Shown here: positions 32,400 through 43,966 of the stretch, piece after piece
Layout of the letters: each line of letters opens with the position of its first letter
Position numbering within the stretch: the stretch's first letter is position 1
Assembly: GCA_039881045.1 (NCBI GenBank)
Contig: JAYWVB010000030.1
Location: 62,001 to 126,000 of the forward strand
Direction: 5' to 3'
Length of the DNA: 64,000 bases
Source: Chaetomium olivaceum
Lineage: Eukaryota > Ascomycota > Sordariomycetes > Sordariales > Chaetomiaceae
Translations under genes and position numbers: made by a program
The notes under the pieces: generated by a model
Seen by the model: the letters and a program-made list of their open reading frames with translations, nothing else
The model's database searches: none
Told to the model about the DNA's origin: nothing

Positions 32400-35300
32400 A
32401 TGGAGCCGGCCGTGAGCGGGGACCTTGCCCTACACTTGGGCAAGGTCATACCAGTCTCGTTTGACCCGTCACTCTTAGTGTTGAGTTATGTGATCAGCCT
32501 CGTTGGCGCAGCTTCAACACTCGAGCTCATACATCGCCGCACTTCAAGAAGGGGCTATTACAACAAGTGAGTGCCCCATCAAATTGGTTCCTGCTTGACG
32601 GACAGACAACCGGACCGCAACTAATCTTCCTCCTAGCCTCCTCCTCTTGGGTGCAGCGATAACGATGGGAGGTGTGGCTATCTGGAGCATGGTAAGATGT
32701 CGCCGCCTCGGACGACTGCAAGTTCAACTGTTGACCTGTTTGTTGGCGTCATAGCATTACATCGGCAACCGCGCTACAACTCCTAAACGGGGAACCAGCC
32801 CTTCAGATCGCCTACTCCGTCGGAGTCACCGTCGCCTCCTTCTTTGTCCCGATCTTCGTCCTCTTAGTAGCCTTCTTCGTCGTCACCGGCACGAGTAACA
32901 GCAGTAACCAGATCAGTTGGTGGCGTGTCACCACCGCGGGAACACTCTCCGGGGGCGCCATCTGCGGCATGCATTACCTCGGCAACGCCTCCATCAATAA
33001 CTACCGATGCGATTATCTTGCTGCTTTTGTTGCCGGCTCTGTCGTCATCGCCGCCGTTGCTAGTACCGTCGCTCTCTCTCTCTTCTTCGTTTTCCGGAGC
33101 TCTTGGACCAACTCGTGGTGGAAACGTGCCGGGTGCGCTGTTGTCTTGGCTGGTGCCGTGTCGGGCATGCATTGGTGTGCTGTGATGGGCACAAGGTACA
33201 CCTTGACCCATGTCAACTCGAACAAGCGATAATAGCTCCCGCAACACGACTGTCATCGTCACAGCCTGTCGTGTGAATTTCCCTGTCACCCGTTCCCTTG
33301 ACAACCAAATCTACGGCTTAGTCTTTCGCCGCCTGCTTGATTATGGCTGGCCTCGCCATCTACTCGGCTCGGGTGCGTAAGGGATATGCGAATAGGGCGC
33401 AAAGAATCACACTCGCGGCCGCCGTCTTCGACGAGCATGGAAGGATTTTGGTGACCCCTGATGGTTTCTTACCAGTGAAGTCGTCACTAGCACGTTCTTA
33501 CAAAAAGTATGTTGCCTCGTCGCACGACCCATGCCAATCTCGGAAATGGAGAGCTAACAGAGTTTAGACCCAAAACGAAACCTTTTCGACCGCCCATCCA
33601 TTATTCCACTGGCTCTTCCAGGCATCAAGAAGTTGGGCTAGTATATCCACCCTCCTCGACAAGATGCATCACCATCTGGCAGGACTCCCGCACAGCGGCC
33701 GTAACGTCAGAACCGGCATCGAACTCGTGGACAAGGAGGGCCACATCATTGAGAATTACGACACCATATTTTGTGAGCTGTTTTTGCGTCGCTGCCCTCG
33801 GCCCTGGCCCGCCAAATGAACGAGGACCTTGTCGATGCCGGTATTCTCTGGGACGAAATCGTGGCCACAGGCGGACATGCAACGGCGGGCTCCATCAGCC
33901 ACAGCGTCAACATCGACCCGATCGCAAACCTCGGCGCCGAGCCTCAAGCACGATCTGGACGACATGGCTGAAAAGGGGGCGGCGCCAAGAAAGCGCAATG
34001 GCCACGGACATCTCATGTTTCTGGTCCGTAGAGTTGACAGCAGTCATGTCGACCACTTGGCTGCCTCGGGCTACTGCTTCGCCGAGCCACGCCAGGTTTC
34101 GCACATCATTCGTTCCAAGATGCAGATCAGGAGCAACAGGTGGAGGAAAAGCTTAAGGGGATGGAGCGGGTACGCACGTGGCAACCTACTGGAGCCTGGC
34201 GTCCACCTTGGCCTATTCCGGTCGAAACCCAGGTGCACCAGATGGGTTTTGATATCCTCGTCAGGAAACAGGCGCCGGAACTTGCTCCCAGCATGGAGCT
34301 ACCCTGGACCGACTTGAACCGGTCCATCTCGAGTTTCTCCGCCGGCTGGAGGGAATGTCTCTTGGCGCCCTCCACCGTAGGCTGGAACGTGCTAACGAAC
34401 TCCCGCCACGAGACGCCCATTTCGCCAGTCTTCTTCTGGATGCGATCCGGAATCTTCGGACTTCTATTCAGGATCCGCGTTCGACAACGCCAGGCTAGTG
34501 TGCAAGGTCAGCAGGTTCCTTGCACCCCGCCGGCCAGCGATGCGCGGCCGGCGACATGTGCTTTCGTGGCCTTTACCCACATGATACCAATTCATGTGCG
34601 CGTAGACGCCCCGCTTACGAGTTTATCCCGCTGCCCTTCTTTAAAACACAGCAACTCGTGTACAAAAACTCGCCACATAACGCCGCCTTTGCACGGTCAG
34701 TGCATCGCAAAAATCTCGCCCATCCTGGATTCAGTATCCTCTGACAACAAACTGCGAGAGCCTAGCCGTTTGCGGAGGCTCATCACATACCTGGTTACCT
34801 CTTGTTCTCGAGATCTGGCCGGTCAGGACATAACAACGCACCGAACCAGCTACGGCCGCGGCGCCCCGATGCCGCGAAATCTATGTCGACAAGCAGAGAG
34901 CATGTGGCCCTGACGCCATGCGATGGGAGCGTGTCATCACTGCTCTACGGCGGAAAATCGGCGCGGAATCAGAAACTGGCCTCGGAGCGCAAGACACCAA
35001 GCGAAATCTCAGAATCCATCAAACCGATTCGGAGGCAGCAACCTGCCAAGATGTCGTTCGGGGGCATTATGATATCCCAAGAAGTCACAGTCGATGTGGA
35101 AGAGGCGACCGATTTACCCCCCGACGTTATCGAACTACCGCCGGCGACGCACCACCGGGACTCGGGCAATGGCGCGCCTGGATTGACGCGCCAGCGTAGC
35201 CAACGGGCGTTGCAAACCATGGGCAACGGGGCCGACCAGAACCCGGCCAACTACGACCAGGCGATAGAACTGAAAGAGGTCTCGACTGCCCTCGGGATGG

Positions 35301-35404
35301 GCCTCTCCAAAGTCGAGGTCGTGAAAGAGGGTGATGATACGATAACAACGTTTGTTGACGATTTATTTTCTGTTTGCATAGATACCCTAGACGTACGTAA
35401 TTAG
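32400..35404 (+). pseudogene. MHYT-domain membrane sensor, multiply frameshifted
   Basis: The start at 32400 gives MEPAVSGDLALHLGKVIPVS. Introns fit at 32567-32636 and 32692-32754 and yield GVAIWSMHYIGNR. Further MHYT motifs are SGGAICGMHYLGNASI and AGAVSGMHWCAVMG, spread over several membrane helices, as in the fungal MHYT signalling family (putative metal/gas sensing). The cytoplasmic part continues MAGLAIYSARVRKGYANRAQ, HPLFHWLFQASRSWASIS, HLMFLVRRVDSSHVDHLAAS and near the end EGDDTITTFVDDLFSVCIDT. Frame is lost near 32775, 33235, 33470, 33785 (T5 run), 33955, 34135 and several times after 34250. Similarity to the family appears in every piece. This is the most damaged long gene in the window apart from the Helitron. 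A functional product is unlikely unless the indels are assembly errors. Confidence 0.75.
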
Positions 35405-35606
35405 ACGCTTCCAATGTATCACCTGTTCGGCTCGCCGTCCTCAACGGCACCATCAGCAAACATACCAGGCCTTCAGCGTGAATGGACGCGATCTTTCGTT
35501 TCTATTGGGGGAGTCTAGCGGGAAAGTCAGGGACGATGGAGTTGAAGGCGAAGGAAGCGATTTATTCCTCATTTCTCATGAAGATAATATTATTATACTA
35601 GTACTC

Positions 35607-37173
35607 TTAAAAGTGCCTCTCGATGCTAGGGTAAACCCATTCCGGTGCATGACACATGTGCGATTTAACCCAACCGTCGATTCTCGGCTTAATCCAACCG
35701 CTGGTGTATGTGAGCTTCTCCTCCACGACCCGGAATTGCTGCTCCTTGTTGCCATTCCGGCCCTTCTTCCCGCCAGACCCTGGGATTGGCACCTTCCTCT
35801 TGATAGTCTCTGGTTCCTTCGCGACTCCCAAGTTGATAAACCGCTGTAATACGCACTTTTTCGTTTCCTCGCCCTGCCAGTGATATTGGAGGCAAGAAGG
35901 GCTGGCCTCGCAAGCCCCCTTACAGGCTTCGAAGGTGTTCGCGTGGATATCTCGGCCGGGTGCTAGGCGGTCCCAGTTTGTATTGTCCCAGTTGTACCGA
36001 ATCTCCGGGGTCGCTACGGGGAGGAATTCGTACATATCCGAGTACAAAAGCGGACTGCCCAACTTTCGGTGGCCGTTCTCCCACCGCCAGAGACGAACCA
36101 AGTCCTCGGGTTTGAGCTTGTGCATAGTCAGAAACGGCTGACACCACAGGCGTTCCGTGAAGGGAGAGTGAGTGTGCCGGATACGTGTTGAAGAGCGGGA
36201 AGAAACCGCTCAGTGGAACACCGGCTGTCCACAGCGCCCAGCCAAGCACGGAGTCGCCGCAGGGATCGCTCCGCACCACATCCATGAACTTGAGCGAGAT
36301 TGGCGGATCGGTAAACTGGCCGGTCTTGGGCGATGTCCGGCGCCCCAACAGCTTTTCCATGGCTCCCCGTGATAAGACATAGCCAGGCCCGCCGTTAGCG
36401 AACCACGTGTCTGCGTCCCTGTCGTCGTCGTGCCGTCCAGGAGACGGACTCCCCATATATAACGGAGCTTGCGGGTCCAGCATCGAAAGAAAGCGGAACA
36501 TGTTGTCCCATGAGATGTATGTATCCGTCTCGTAAAAGACGTAAAAGTCGCGGCCGGGTCGCATCTGCCACGCGCGCTCGGCCCCGGCAAGAAACTTGTA
36601 CTTATCAAGGCGCCAGCCGTTCTTGCCCTTAGCCGGGTCGTTCTCGGCCGTCAGCTTCCCCTCTTCGGATAGCGCATACATTGTCTCGTAGTTCACGAAG
36701 TCCGGATTCGCGTTGCCTTCGGCGTCTTTATCGCGGTACGCTTGGGGCAGGTTTGCGAGAATGTCGATGGCATGACGGCCGTGGATGACCTCGTCAAGGT
36801 CGGAAAAGACGAGCAGCTCGTCCGGGCCGAAGCACGCTGATACACTCTGAAGCTGCGCATCGACCATGTTGCGGTTCTCGCCATGGCCCATCTTTAAGAC
36901 GGGCTGGATGCGTTGCGACAGGTGGCTCGGGAAGGAAGCGCAAAGCTGTTCAACAGTCTTGTTCTGAGCGTCATGGTGGGCTATTGGGAAGAAGGCGCTT
37001 GTCGTCTCGAAAGGGTAAAAGGGCAAGACCGCTGGTTCCTCGGTGCCCAAGTACCAGTAGGCGAACAAGACGAGTGAAATAACGACGATGATGAGCGCAT
37101 TACGTTCGACGCGCTTGTTCAACCTATGTCGCAACACCGCTGCGGTGGCAGGCTGGAAGAACAATTTCGACAT
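35607..37173 (-). CDS. Type II membrane glycosyltransferase, GT31-like, one frameshift
   Basis: The start at 37173 gives MSKLFFQPATAAVLRHRLNK, followed by one anchor (ALIIVVISLVLFAYWYL); an in-frame Met at 37311 is possible. The lumenal catalytic part holds LLVFSDLDEVIHGRHAIDIL, WRLDKYKFLAGAERAWQMRP, a DXD-like YETDTYISWDNMFRFLS, WFANGGPGYVLSRGAME and DPCGDSVLGWAL, a set I associate with fungal GT31 (fringe-like) proteins of the Golgi. Near 36158-36172 the frame moves by one between FNTYPAHS and PFTERLWCQPFLTMHKLKPE. After that comes a cysteine-bearing tail (EACKGACEASPSCLQYHW), reminiscent of a PAN/apple-like module. Acceptor and linkage are unknown. It converges on the MHYT gene across about 200 bp. 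Confidence 0.75.
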
Positions 37174-39437
37174 TTCAACATCGCCTGTGCAGAAAAGCGA
37201 ACTTCGCGGCCAGGAGTCCAGGACAATTTTGTGTGGGGGCACCGGGAACTCGGAACTGAAAGCGAGCGTTACATTTTTTAGCATTGGGCAGATGCCAGAA
37301 GGATGGAACAATCAAGTGGATTCGGGGGCTGGACAATTTTAACGTCACATTGACGCCAAATTTGGTCGTGCGGCAAAGTTGGATCCATCCATATCCGCGC
37401 CTTGAGCCAAGGCGATACCCCCCTTCGCAAAGATCCTTCGGGTAGGAGCTCCGGTCTTGGAAACCGGGGACCCAGCCCAAAGACGGAAAGCGAGCCGATA
37501 CTGAGATATGGATATCCAAAGAGCAAGTCCGTGACCAACAACTCGCAACAAACCAATGCGAAAATTCTAGTCCATTCTTCGTCCAAAAGTCATCATGTTG
37601 CTCAGGGTGTTCAAGACATTTAGCATGCTATTTGTGCTCCAAGCCGAGACAATCTAGTAACAAGCGAAGTACTACCTGAAAAGTCGCCATGGTTGCTCAC
37701 AACCAGCTTGAAGAACTCGCACTTAATAGCTTAAGCAATGCACCAACGAAAAGGAATCTCTTGAAGTGGGATTTCGTTCGCACATGGACTTCTCCGTTGG
37801 TTTTCCACCGGCACCGAGATAGGTAAGCGATCCAGGCACAGGTAATCAATGCGAAGTTGGGTTTCACGCCCAGTGAGTTTCGATATCACTAATACGATCC
37901 AAGCCCAAAACGCTCTGGTTGGTGGCCGATTTAGATCACGGCTCCCGCGGCGGTCACGCAAGCGTTTGCAAGGATGGACAACAGGAATGCCCAAGGTCAA
38001 CAAGTATCCTATCAGCTGTTGAGAGGTTCGCTGTCCGACTATTGTTAGCCGAACGATTGTGGCTAGGTGGAGGGTGAAGTTGTCTTACATCAATGCCGTA
38101 GCCGCACCTGAGGTTGGGATCGGGGTAGCCAAACACACGCAAAAAGCCTAGCATGGCTTGGAGGCTGGCTAGACAGGCCATACTGCACACTGCCACAATG
38201 CTACACATTAACAGGTATTCTCGGTTTGTTCAGAGTGGCGCCTCTTAAGTGTGTGGTGCGCTTGGAGTGTTGCATCGGGTACTTTCTCCCCAGCGGGTTA
38301 TCTACTCATACTGATATTGAGAACGCGAGGTTTCGACCGCACTTGTTCTCGCTGACCCCAAGGGGGGAGCATCGAGTATCTTCTCCCCATAGCTCCTTTT
38401 CTTTGAGCTTATCTTAGTTTGTGAATGTCAACCACAACACAGGTCTTCTCTCGTGTCATTCGGGCCTTTCCCGTCACCCTTCCTCTTCCCCTATTCCCTT
38501 AGGTTACATGTAGGGAGAGTTACCTACCTTACCTATGTGACACGGTCCGCGAGAACTGGTGGCTACCGTCCAAAAATGTCACCTCTAAGAATTATCGGTT
38601 CACCTCGGCTATCGGCAGCTGTACATTGTGGTTTATACAAGTGCGGTAAGACGACATGCATGTGTATCCAGCGGACTGGAACCCCGTCATGTGCGTCTCG
38701 ATATCCGACCCTGCCCCACCATTCGCACGGACCGTTGTTGACTACCAGGATGGGTGTGTGCTGTGTAGGTACTATTAGGTTCAGTAGAATCAAGAGCAGA
38801 AGAAATGATGGTCAATCCAGTGTGACAGACGGGGTATGGGAAGGACTAGCTAGTGCCGGCAATCTTTTACCCACGAGTCTACAAGGCCACAAATCATCTG
38901 TTCACATCGGGCTGTAACTCCACGGCCTTACAAATCCACACTCTAATGCCGGTGTAGGCTTTAAGACAATCGGCCAGGTAGCGAAAGGATATTAACTGCA
39001 GAGGCATGGACAGTCTACCAATCATGTGAGTGGAGAGACGGAAGGAAACAAGGAGATAACTTTAAAAATGTGTCACGTCGCGAAACCTTATACGAGAGGT
39101 TCAATTTAGAGCTACGCTTTACAATCTGGTTACCACGAGGTTTTATAGGAGAGATTCAATCTGGACTTCACAATCTCGCGCATGTGACGCCTTTGGTTGG
39201 CCGCACCGAACTGTATTTTATTTAGGTTAGCCCGTTAAATCGTGAGCGGGGCAGCCAGGCAGGAAGAACACCTTTCGTGCGAGCGAACGGTGTCCTAGGC
39301 TCCTGACTTACGCGCAATTTGAGCCCTGGGACTTATCCCTTTCCGCTTCCCCGATCGATCTTGTACCCATTGAACATAGTGAGAGACAAACCTAAACCGC
39401 GGTCCATAGCAAGACACTAGTACCACGTTAAGCGGAT
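37174..39437. other. Intergenic region, no supported gene
   Basis: About 2.3 kb. It includes an imperfect direct repeat at about 39088-39177 (ACGAGAGGTTCAATTTAGAG against AGGAGAGATTCAATCTGGAC, each followed by ACAATCT), perhaps an old duplication. No coding family was seen. Confidence 0.5.
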
Positions 39438-39698
39438 CTAGTTGGCCTGGGTGGTCTGCTGAGCAGCGGTGCGCGTCTGCGAGATGCCGCTGACGCCACC
39501 ACCGATGTTCTGGCGGCGGTACCGGTTGTTGACGTTGGCCTGAGCGGTGGAGGTCGAGGTGGCCGAGACGACGGAGACACCGGATGGGAGGGTGACACCC
39601 GAAGGGAGGGTGACGCCGGAGGCCAGGGAGACGGTGACATCCTGACCCGAGACGACGGCCAAGAGGCCGCCGAGGAGTGCGATGGAGCCGCACTTCAT
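39438..39698 (-). CDS. Small secreted protein with GVTLPS repeat and dibasic site
   Basis: This 86-residue ORF begins MKCGSIALLGGLLAVVSGQD, a good signal peptide with probable cleavage before QDVTV. The mature part is Ser/Val/Thr-rich with a tandem repeat SGVTLPSGVTLPSGVSV, encoded by 18-bp DNA repeats, then NNRYRRQNIGGG, in which the dibasic RR is a possible Kex2 cut, and a Gln/Thr tail. The only Cys is in the signal peptide. The length and design match fungal small secreted or wall-associated proteins, and no family name can be given. It stands alone between two long spacers, and no intron is needed. Confidence 0.6.
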   Translation of the reverse strand: MKCGSIALLGGLLAVVSGQDVTVSLASGVTLPSGVTLPSGVSVVSATSTSTAQANVNNRYRRQNIGGGVSGISQTRTAAQQTTQAN

Positions 39699-40345
39699 TT
39701 TGAATGTTTAAAAACGAGTGAAGTAACGAACGTGGGGTCTCGGGCGGAGAAGTTTTGCACGAACCTGGGGTTTCGCTACCCACGAGATGTGTATGTAAAC
39801 CCTGATGCCGCGCAGGGCCCTCGTCTGTGACTCTTAAAGTCATGTCGCCACCTCGCTGGGAGTGACCCGTGCTCCCCTGCTCGGAGTTTCTGCCCGCGAA
39901 CCTAAATTTCACAGGATGAACATCTATCGCCCTGCGCCGCAATTGTGGCAAATGTCAAAAGGTTGACTCAATAATCAATGCGTGGGGTCTGCGACCACGC
40001 GAATTTTAAGATTCAAGGGAAAAGTACCTACCCAAGGGGAACAATGTGCGGTGAAATGGGTGTAGGACTCGACTTTGTATACGTCATGATCAAGGTAATT
40101 TATTTTGGTTCGCATGCACGGAAAATCCATTAATTACACCTAGCATCATTAGGTAGACATGCAACCTCAACGTATCTCGTAGAACATTTGTTTCGATGTG
40201 CAAGCGCTCCGAGCCCCGGCCGTCGCATCACAAGTGTGTTTTGTGACGGAAACAACACCAACTCCTCGCTCTCCCTAGGTTACCCCCGCACGTAGACCAC
40301 CTACTTTGAGTACCGATCATTCATCTCTTCACTTCCCACACTGGT
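39699..40345. other. Spacer upstream of the secreted protein gene
   Basis: A 0.65-kb stretch with no recognised gene. It carries the presumed promoter of the secreted protein gene and the 3' flank of the P450 gene. Confidence 0.5.
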
Positions 40346-41809
40346 TCAACGCGCCCTCGACTTCACCTTGACCGAGAAGTCAATAGGCCGGATATTGAAC
40401 CATCCATCCTGCTTGAACTGATAGTTGGGATCGGCAGCCTCAAAATCGAGCTCCCGAATCAGCTTCGTCATGACAACGACCAGAAACTCCCACGCCCAGT
40501 GCTTCCCGATGCACTCCCGCTTGCCATTGCCAAACCACTTCTTCACAGCAGAGGGCAGCTGCTCGTACGCCTCGCCCATCATGCGCTCGGGCCGGAAAGC
40601 GAGAGGCTCTTCAAAGACGGCCGGGTCGCGGTTGACGCCGGCTAACACAATGATTAGGGCCTGGTTGTGCGGGACTTGATACTTGCCCCCCGCGAGAAGC
40701 ACCGGAGACTCATCGCCCTTTTTAGGGATGGGCTCGATATTGAAGCCCGGAGCCGCGCACGACAACCTCAGGGTCTCCCGGACAAGGCCTGCGATGTAAT
40801 GCAGCTGGGAGACATGCTCCTGCCGAAACGGCCCTTCTCCAACCACCGCATCAATTTCATCCCTTGCTTTGACGAGGGCGTCGGGGGTCTGAAGGAGGAA
40901 GTAGATGCCGGCAGCGATGGCGCAAGGGGCAGTGCTGCTGCCGATAGGCATGCTCACAATCTCGTCGATGACTTGAGACTCGGTCAGGGCCTTGCCGGTC
41001 TGGGGATCCTGCGCGTTCAGGAGGGTCCAGAGGAGGTCGTGCCGGTCTGAAGGATTCTCCTGCCTGTTCTTGACCAGGTCGGCGGCGAAACCACGCATTA
41101 CTTTTGTTGCTTTCTTGAACTTGCCGTCATGGATTAGCCAGTTGAGCAGCTTCGGCCTGTTCGGCCGCTTCATGGCTTCCGAAGTTGCGTCCTCCATCGC
41201 TTTGATCATAGGGTGCTCGGGCCCTTCGAGGCAATTCAGCTTTTTGCCAAACAAAGTTAACGTGTTGGTCTCGAGGTTGAGCCGGTTAAGATCGTCCAAG
41301 GGGCGGGTCCGGGCACCGGCCTCGAGTCCACTCCATTTCGCGATTAGGTCGTCGGTGCATTGAATAACCTCGTCAAAGTGGCTCGCTACTGCGTCCGGGG
41401 CGAGTTGGGGCATCATGATGCGGTGGGCAACACCCCAGCTCTCCTCGTGGTCGTACGCCGTGAAGAGCGCGTCATGGACCGTGTAGCGGATCTCGACGAT
41501 CGGGCCGCCGACGTATTTGCGGAACCGCTTCTCGTCGCAGATCTCCTCGGCCAGTGCAGCGCTGGCAACGAAGACGATACGGTGGCCAAGGACCTTGATC
41601 TGGAAGATCTCGCCTGCCAGGGGTTCATGGGTCAGCACGTCGTCCCACTGTATCCCTGGATGGATCTAAATCGGGTCCTGAGTATCTGAACCCCACTCAC
41701 CATATTTTTCAGCAAGAGTCTTTAGTGACCACCATGTGTTGCTGGGATCGACATCGAAAAGGTTGCCCAGCAGAGGGATGCCGGGGGGTTGCGGGATTGG
41801 TGTGGACAT
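40346..41809 (-). CDS. Stand-alone cytochrome P450, CYP505-like heme domain
   Basis: Exons 41701-41809 and 40346-41613 join to 458 residues. The start MSTPIPQPPGIPLLGNLFDV and KTLAEKYGEIFQIKVLG match the heme half of CYP505 (P450foxy/BM3 class). ExxR reads ETLRL, and the heme loop FGNGKRECIGKHWAWEF keeps the ligand Cys. The protein ends at SVKVKSRAR without the FMN/FAD reductase half that makes CYP505 self-sufficient, so it would need a separate reductase. The I-helix reads IGSSTAPCAI where AGHETT-like sequence is usual; the acidic residue before the Thr is missing, which may alter oxygen activation. There is no N-terminal membrane anchor, as in the soluble CYP505 heme domain. The reading frame is intact. 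Substrate unknown; it may tailor a product of the nearby PKS or NRPS-like enzyme. Confidence 0.88.
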
Positions 41810-42707
41810 GGTGATTAACGGTGCGGAGACCAGGCTCGAGCCGGATGGGGAGCTTAGGTCTGGAGGAAATAGTTACACGAAGAATCCGGCGGAAAATCAG
41901 TGAAGTCTTCTCGCAATTGCTCGCCCCAACTTATGCGCGGCATGCTTCTTAAGAAAGTTGTTGATCGGCGAACACAAACCCAGTGGCTGGAAAAAAGGCG
42001 ACACACGAGCCCTGGACGAGGGCCCACGATCACCACGCTGTCATTCCAGTCTGGCTTAGCTTGGTGACAGCTTGGAGCTGCAACTCCACGCTATCACCAA
42101 TTAACAATGCAGCCGAGACGTGTGGTAGGCTGGTTCCCGTGCGTCAATGATCACCGTCAGCCACTCATGGGCTGTGTTTTGGTCACCACGGTCCCCGGAG
42201 CTGAGACCTGCAGCAGAGCTTGTCCCGACGCGTCAAGCGGTGACGGCCCGATGGGCGGGTGATCGACGGACCGTGGCCAATGGTGTTCTCGTTAACAACC
42301 GACGATCCGAGCTGACCCTTGGCAAGCCCCCATCACGGCCTGGCACGGTCTGGGCAGAAAACAAAAAAAGTCAGACTCCATCTGTAACCAGTTACTCGAA
42401 GGTAGGTGTTGACTGGACCTCACGTCCTCTACTAGAGAACCGTCAGAAAGCTCCCCGGCAGCCCCGTAGAAAAACCAACCAGGGTAAACTTGGCTCTTTT
42501 TAATGGGTGCCTAACTAGGCCTTTCAATAATTAATTAAGCAGATCACGAAAATGCTGTTGACCTTCGGCTCTCGGAACCCAGAACAATCGGCTCGGGCTG
42601 GAAATAAAACTAGACGCAAATAACAAGGGGAGCAGAGAATGATAACTGATTCTCACTATAAGATTTCTGTAATCGACCCTAGCAGCGCCTGCTTATTACC
42701 CACCCCA
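41810..42707. other. Intergenic region, nothing recognised
   Basis: A 0.9-kb stretch upstream of the P450 and downstream of the membrane protein gene. The open frame at 42147-42503 has no family signature. Confidence 0.5.
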
Positions 42708-43966
42708 TCATGATGTCCATGTCGTGGAGTGATGTTGTAACCCGTCCTTTCCAATCCACTCCACCCTGGAGTCACAACCTTGTGCAAGGTATACCCTGCC
42801 GTCCTCCAAATCTGCCCAGGGCCGCTGTATCTCATGCTGATCAAATTTATCGCTGCTACCCAAGTTGTCGAACCGATGCTCCGTCGTCACTTGAACTTCC
42901 TTGGTGACGAATATCTGGCCGAGAAGATGAGAAGCCGAGATCATCATAGGGCCCCAGAAAACCGGAATACTAGCGCAGATACACGCAGACGCCGTCTCTA
43001 ACCCTGCCATCACGATAGTGATAGGTCCGTACCAGGTAGGGTCGAATGTCGGGTATGTCCCCGCTTTATGCTCAATCGTGGTAACAAACCGCCAGATAGA
43101 GAAGATGTTGACTCTGATAACTGTCAGCCGGTGGTCTCTCGACCAAAGTGGAAGACTTACACAGTCCCCATGGCGAGAATTCCAACAAGCCCCATCCTCG
43201 TTCTGCCACGGGCGCCTTGTTCGAAGTAAATAGGGATTGGTAGAGCCATCACAATCAAGTCTAGCAACATATTTACTGCTGCATGGCTCTCATATGTGGC
43301 TGTAAACGCACTGACGTGCTGGGAACCATATCCGTAGCATCTAACTCCAGATATGTCTTGCTCATATATCACGGTCCAGTAGTCCGAAACCGGAACACAG
43401 GGAACCCAAGCAAGAACCGAGTAGGCGATCCCCCAAAGGGCCACAAAAAGTACCAGGACACGGCAGGTGATGTGTAAGGGTGAGCCTGGTTGGTAAAGGC
43501 GCAAATACTGAAGAAGCAGTGAGACTTTTATGAGAGCCGTTGACATGGCGTAGGATCCGTTGAACACGTAGAAACTCTATCTGAGGATCAGCATTTAACT
43601 CCCAAGCTCGACGTCCTGGGTAGTAGCCTCCAGGAATACCTACATGCATGAAGGCGGTGGATTGGTCCTTGTGTAGAAGCAATAGGTGTTGACCCAGGCC
43701 CTTGTCAGTCGCTACACGGTTGTCGCCGATTAGTAGCTCTACCATTCACACACCTGCACCTAAATACAGATGGGGTCACTTACAGACACATATACTCCCT
43801 AGCCCAACAGACATAGTCAACTGCGACGGCGTTAGTTACCCCTTATCGCTTAACACATCGTAGAGCATACCAGGGATAAGACTACGAAGACATCGTCCCA
43901 CCAGGGGGCGCGAACCAAGACCAGCCTCACGAAAATTCTGACGACGACGCAAGTCCAAGACAACAC
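42708..43966 (-). CDS. Rhodopsin-domain integral membrane protein (fungal PF20684 type), first exon unresolved
   Basis: Exons 43161-43576 and 42708-43120 join across a 40-nt intron in phase. Further exons upstream encode VLSWTCVVVRIFVRLVLVRA with APWWDDVF, then DKGLGQHLLLLHKD. Together they give the multi-helix pattern of the fungal rhodopsin-domain (formerly PTH11/SAT4-like) family: the WWDD motif after helix 2, NGSYAMSTALIKVSLLLQYL in helix 3, NMLLDLIVMALPIPIYFEQG, RTRMGLVGILAMGTVIRVN and LETASACICASIPVF in the last helix, then a charged cytoplasmic tail ending STTWTS. I could not fix the initiator exon, which should lie between 43967 and about 44200. The intron at 43577 uses acceptor GATAG, which leaves SFYVFNGSY in frame. 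The gene appears intact. Ligand and role are unknown. Confidence 0.7.

Noticed and set aside
42147..42503. 118-residue plus-strand ORF
   Set aside because: Charged, repetitive text without family marks in a spacer; no splice support.
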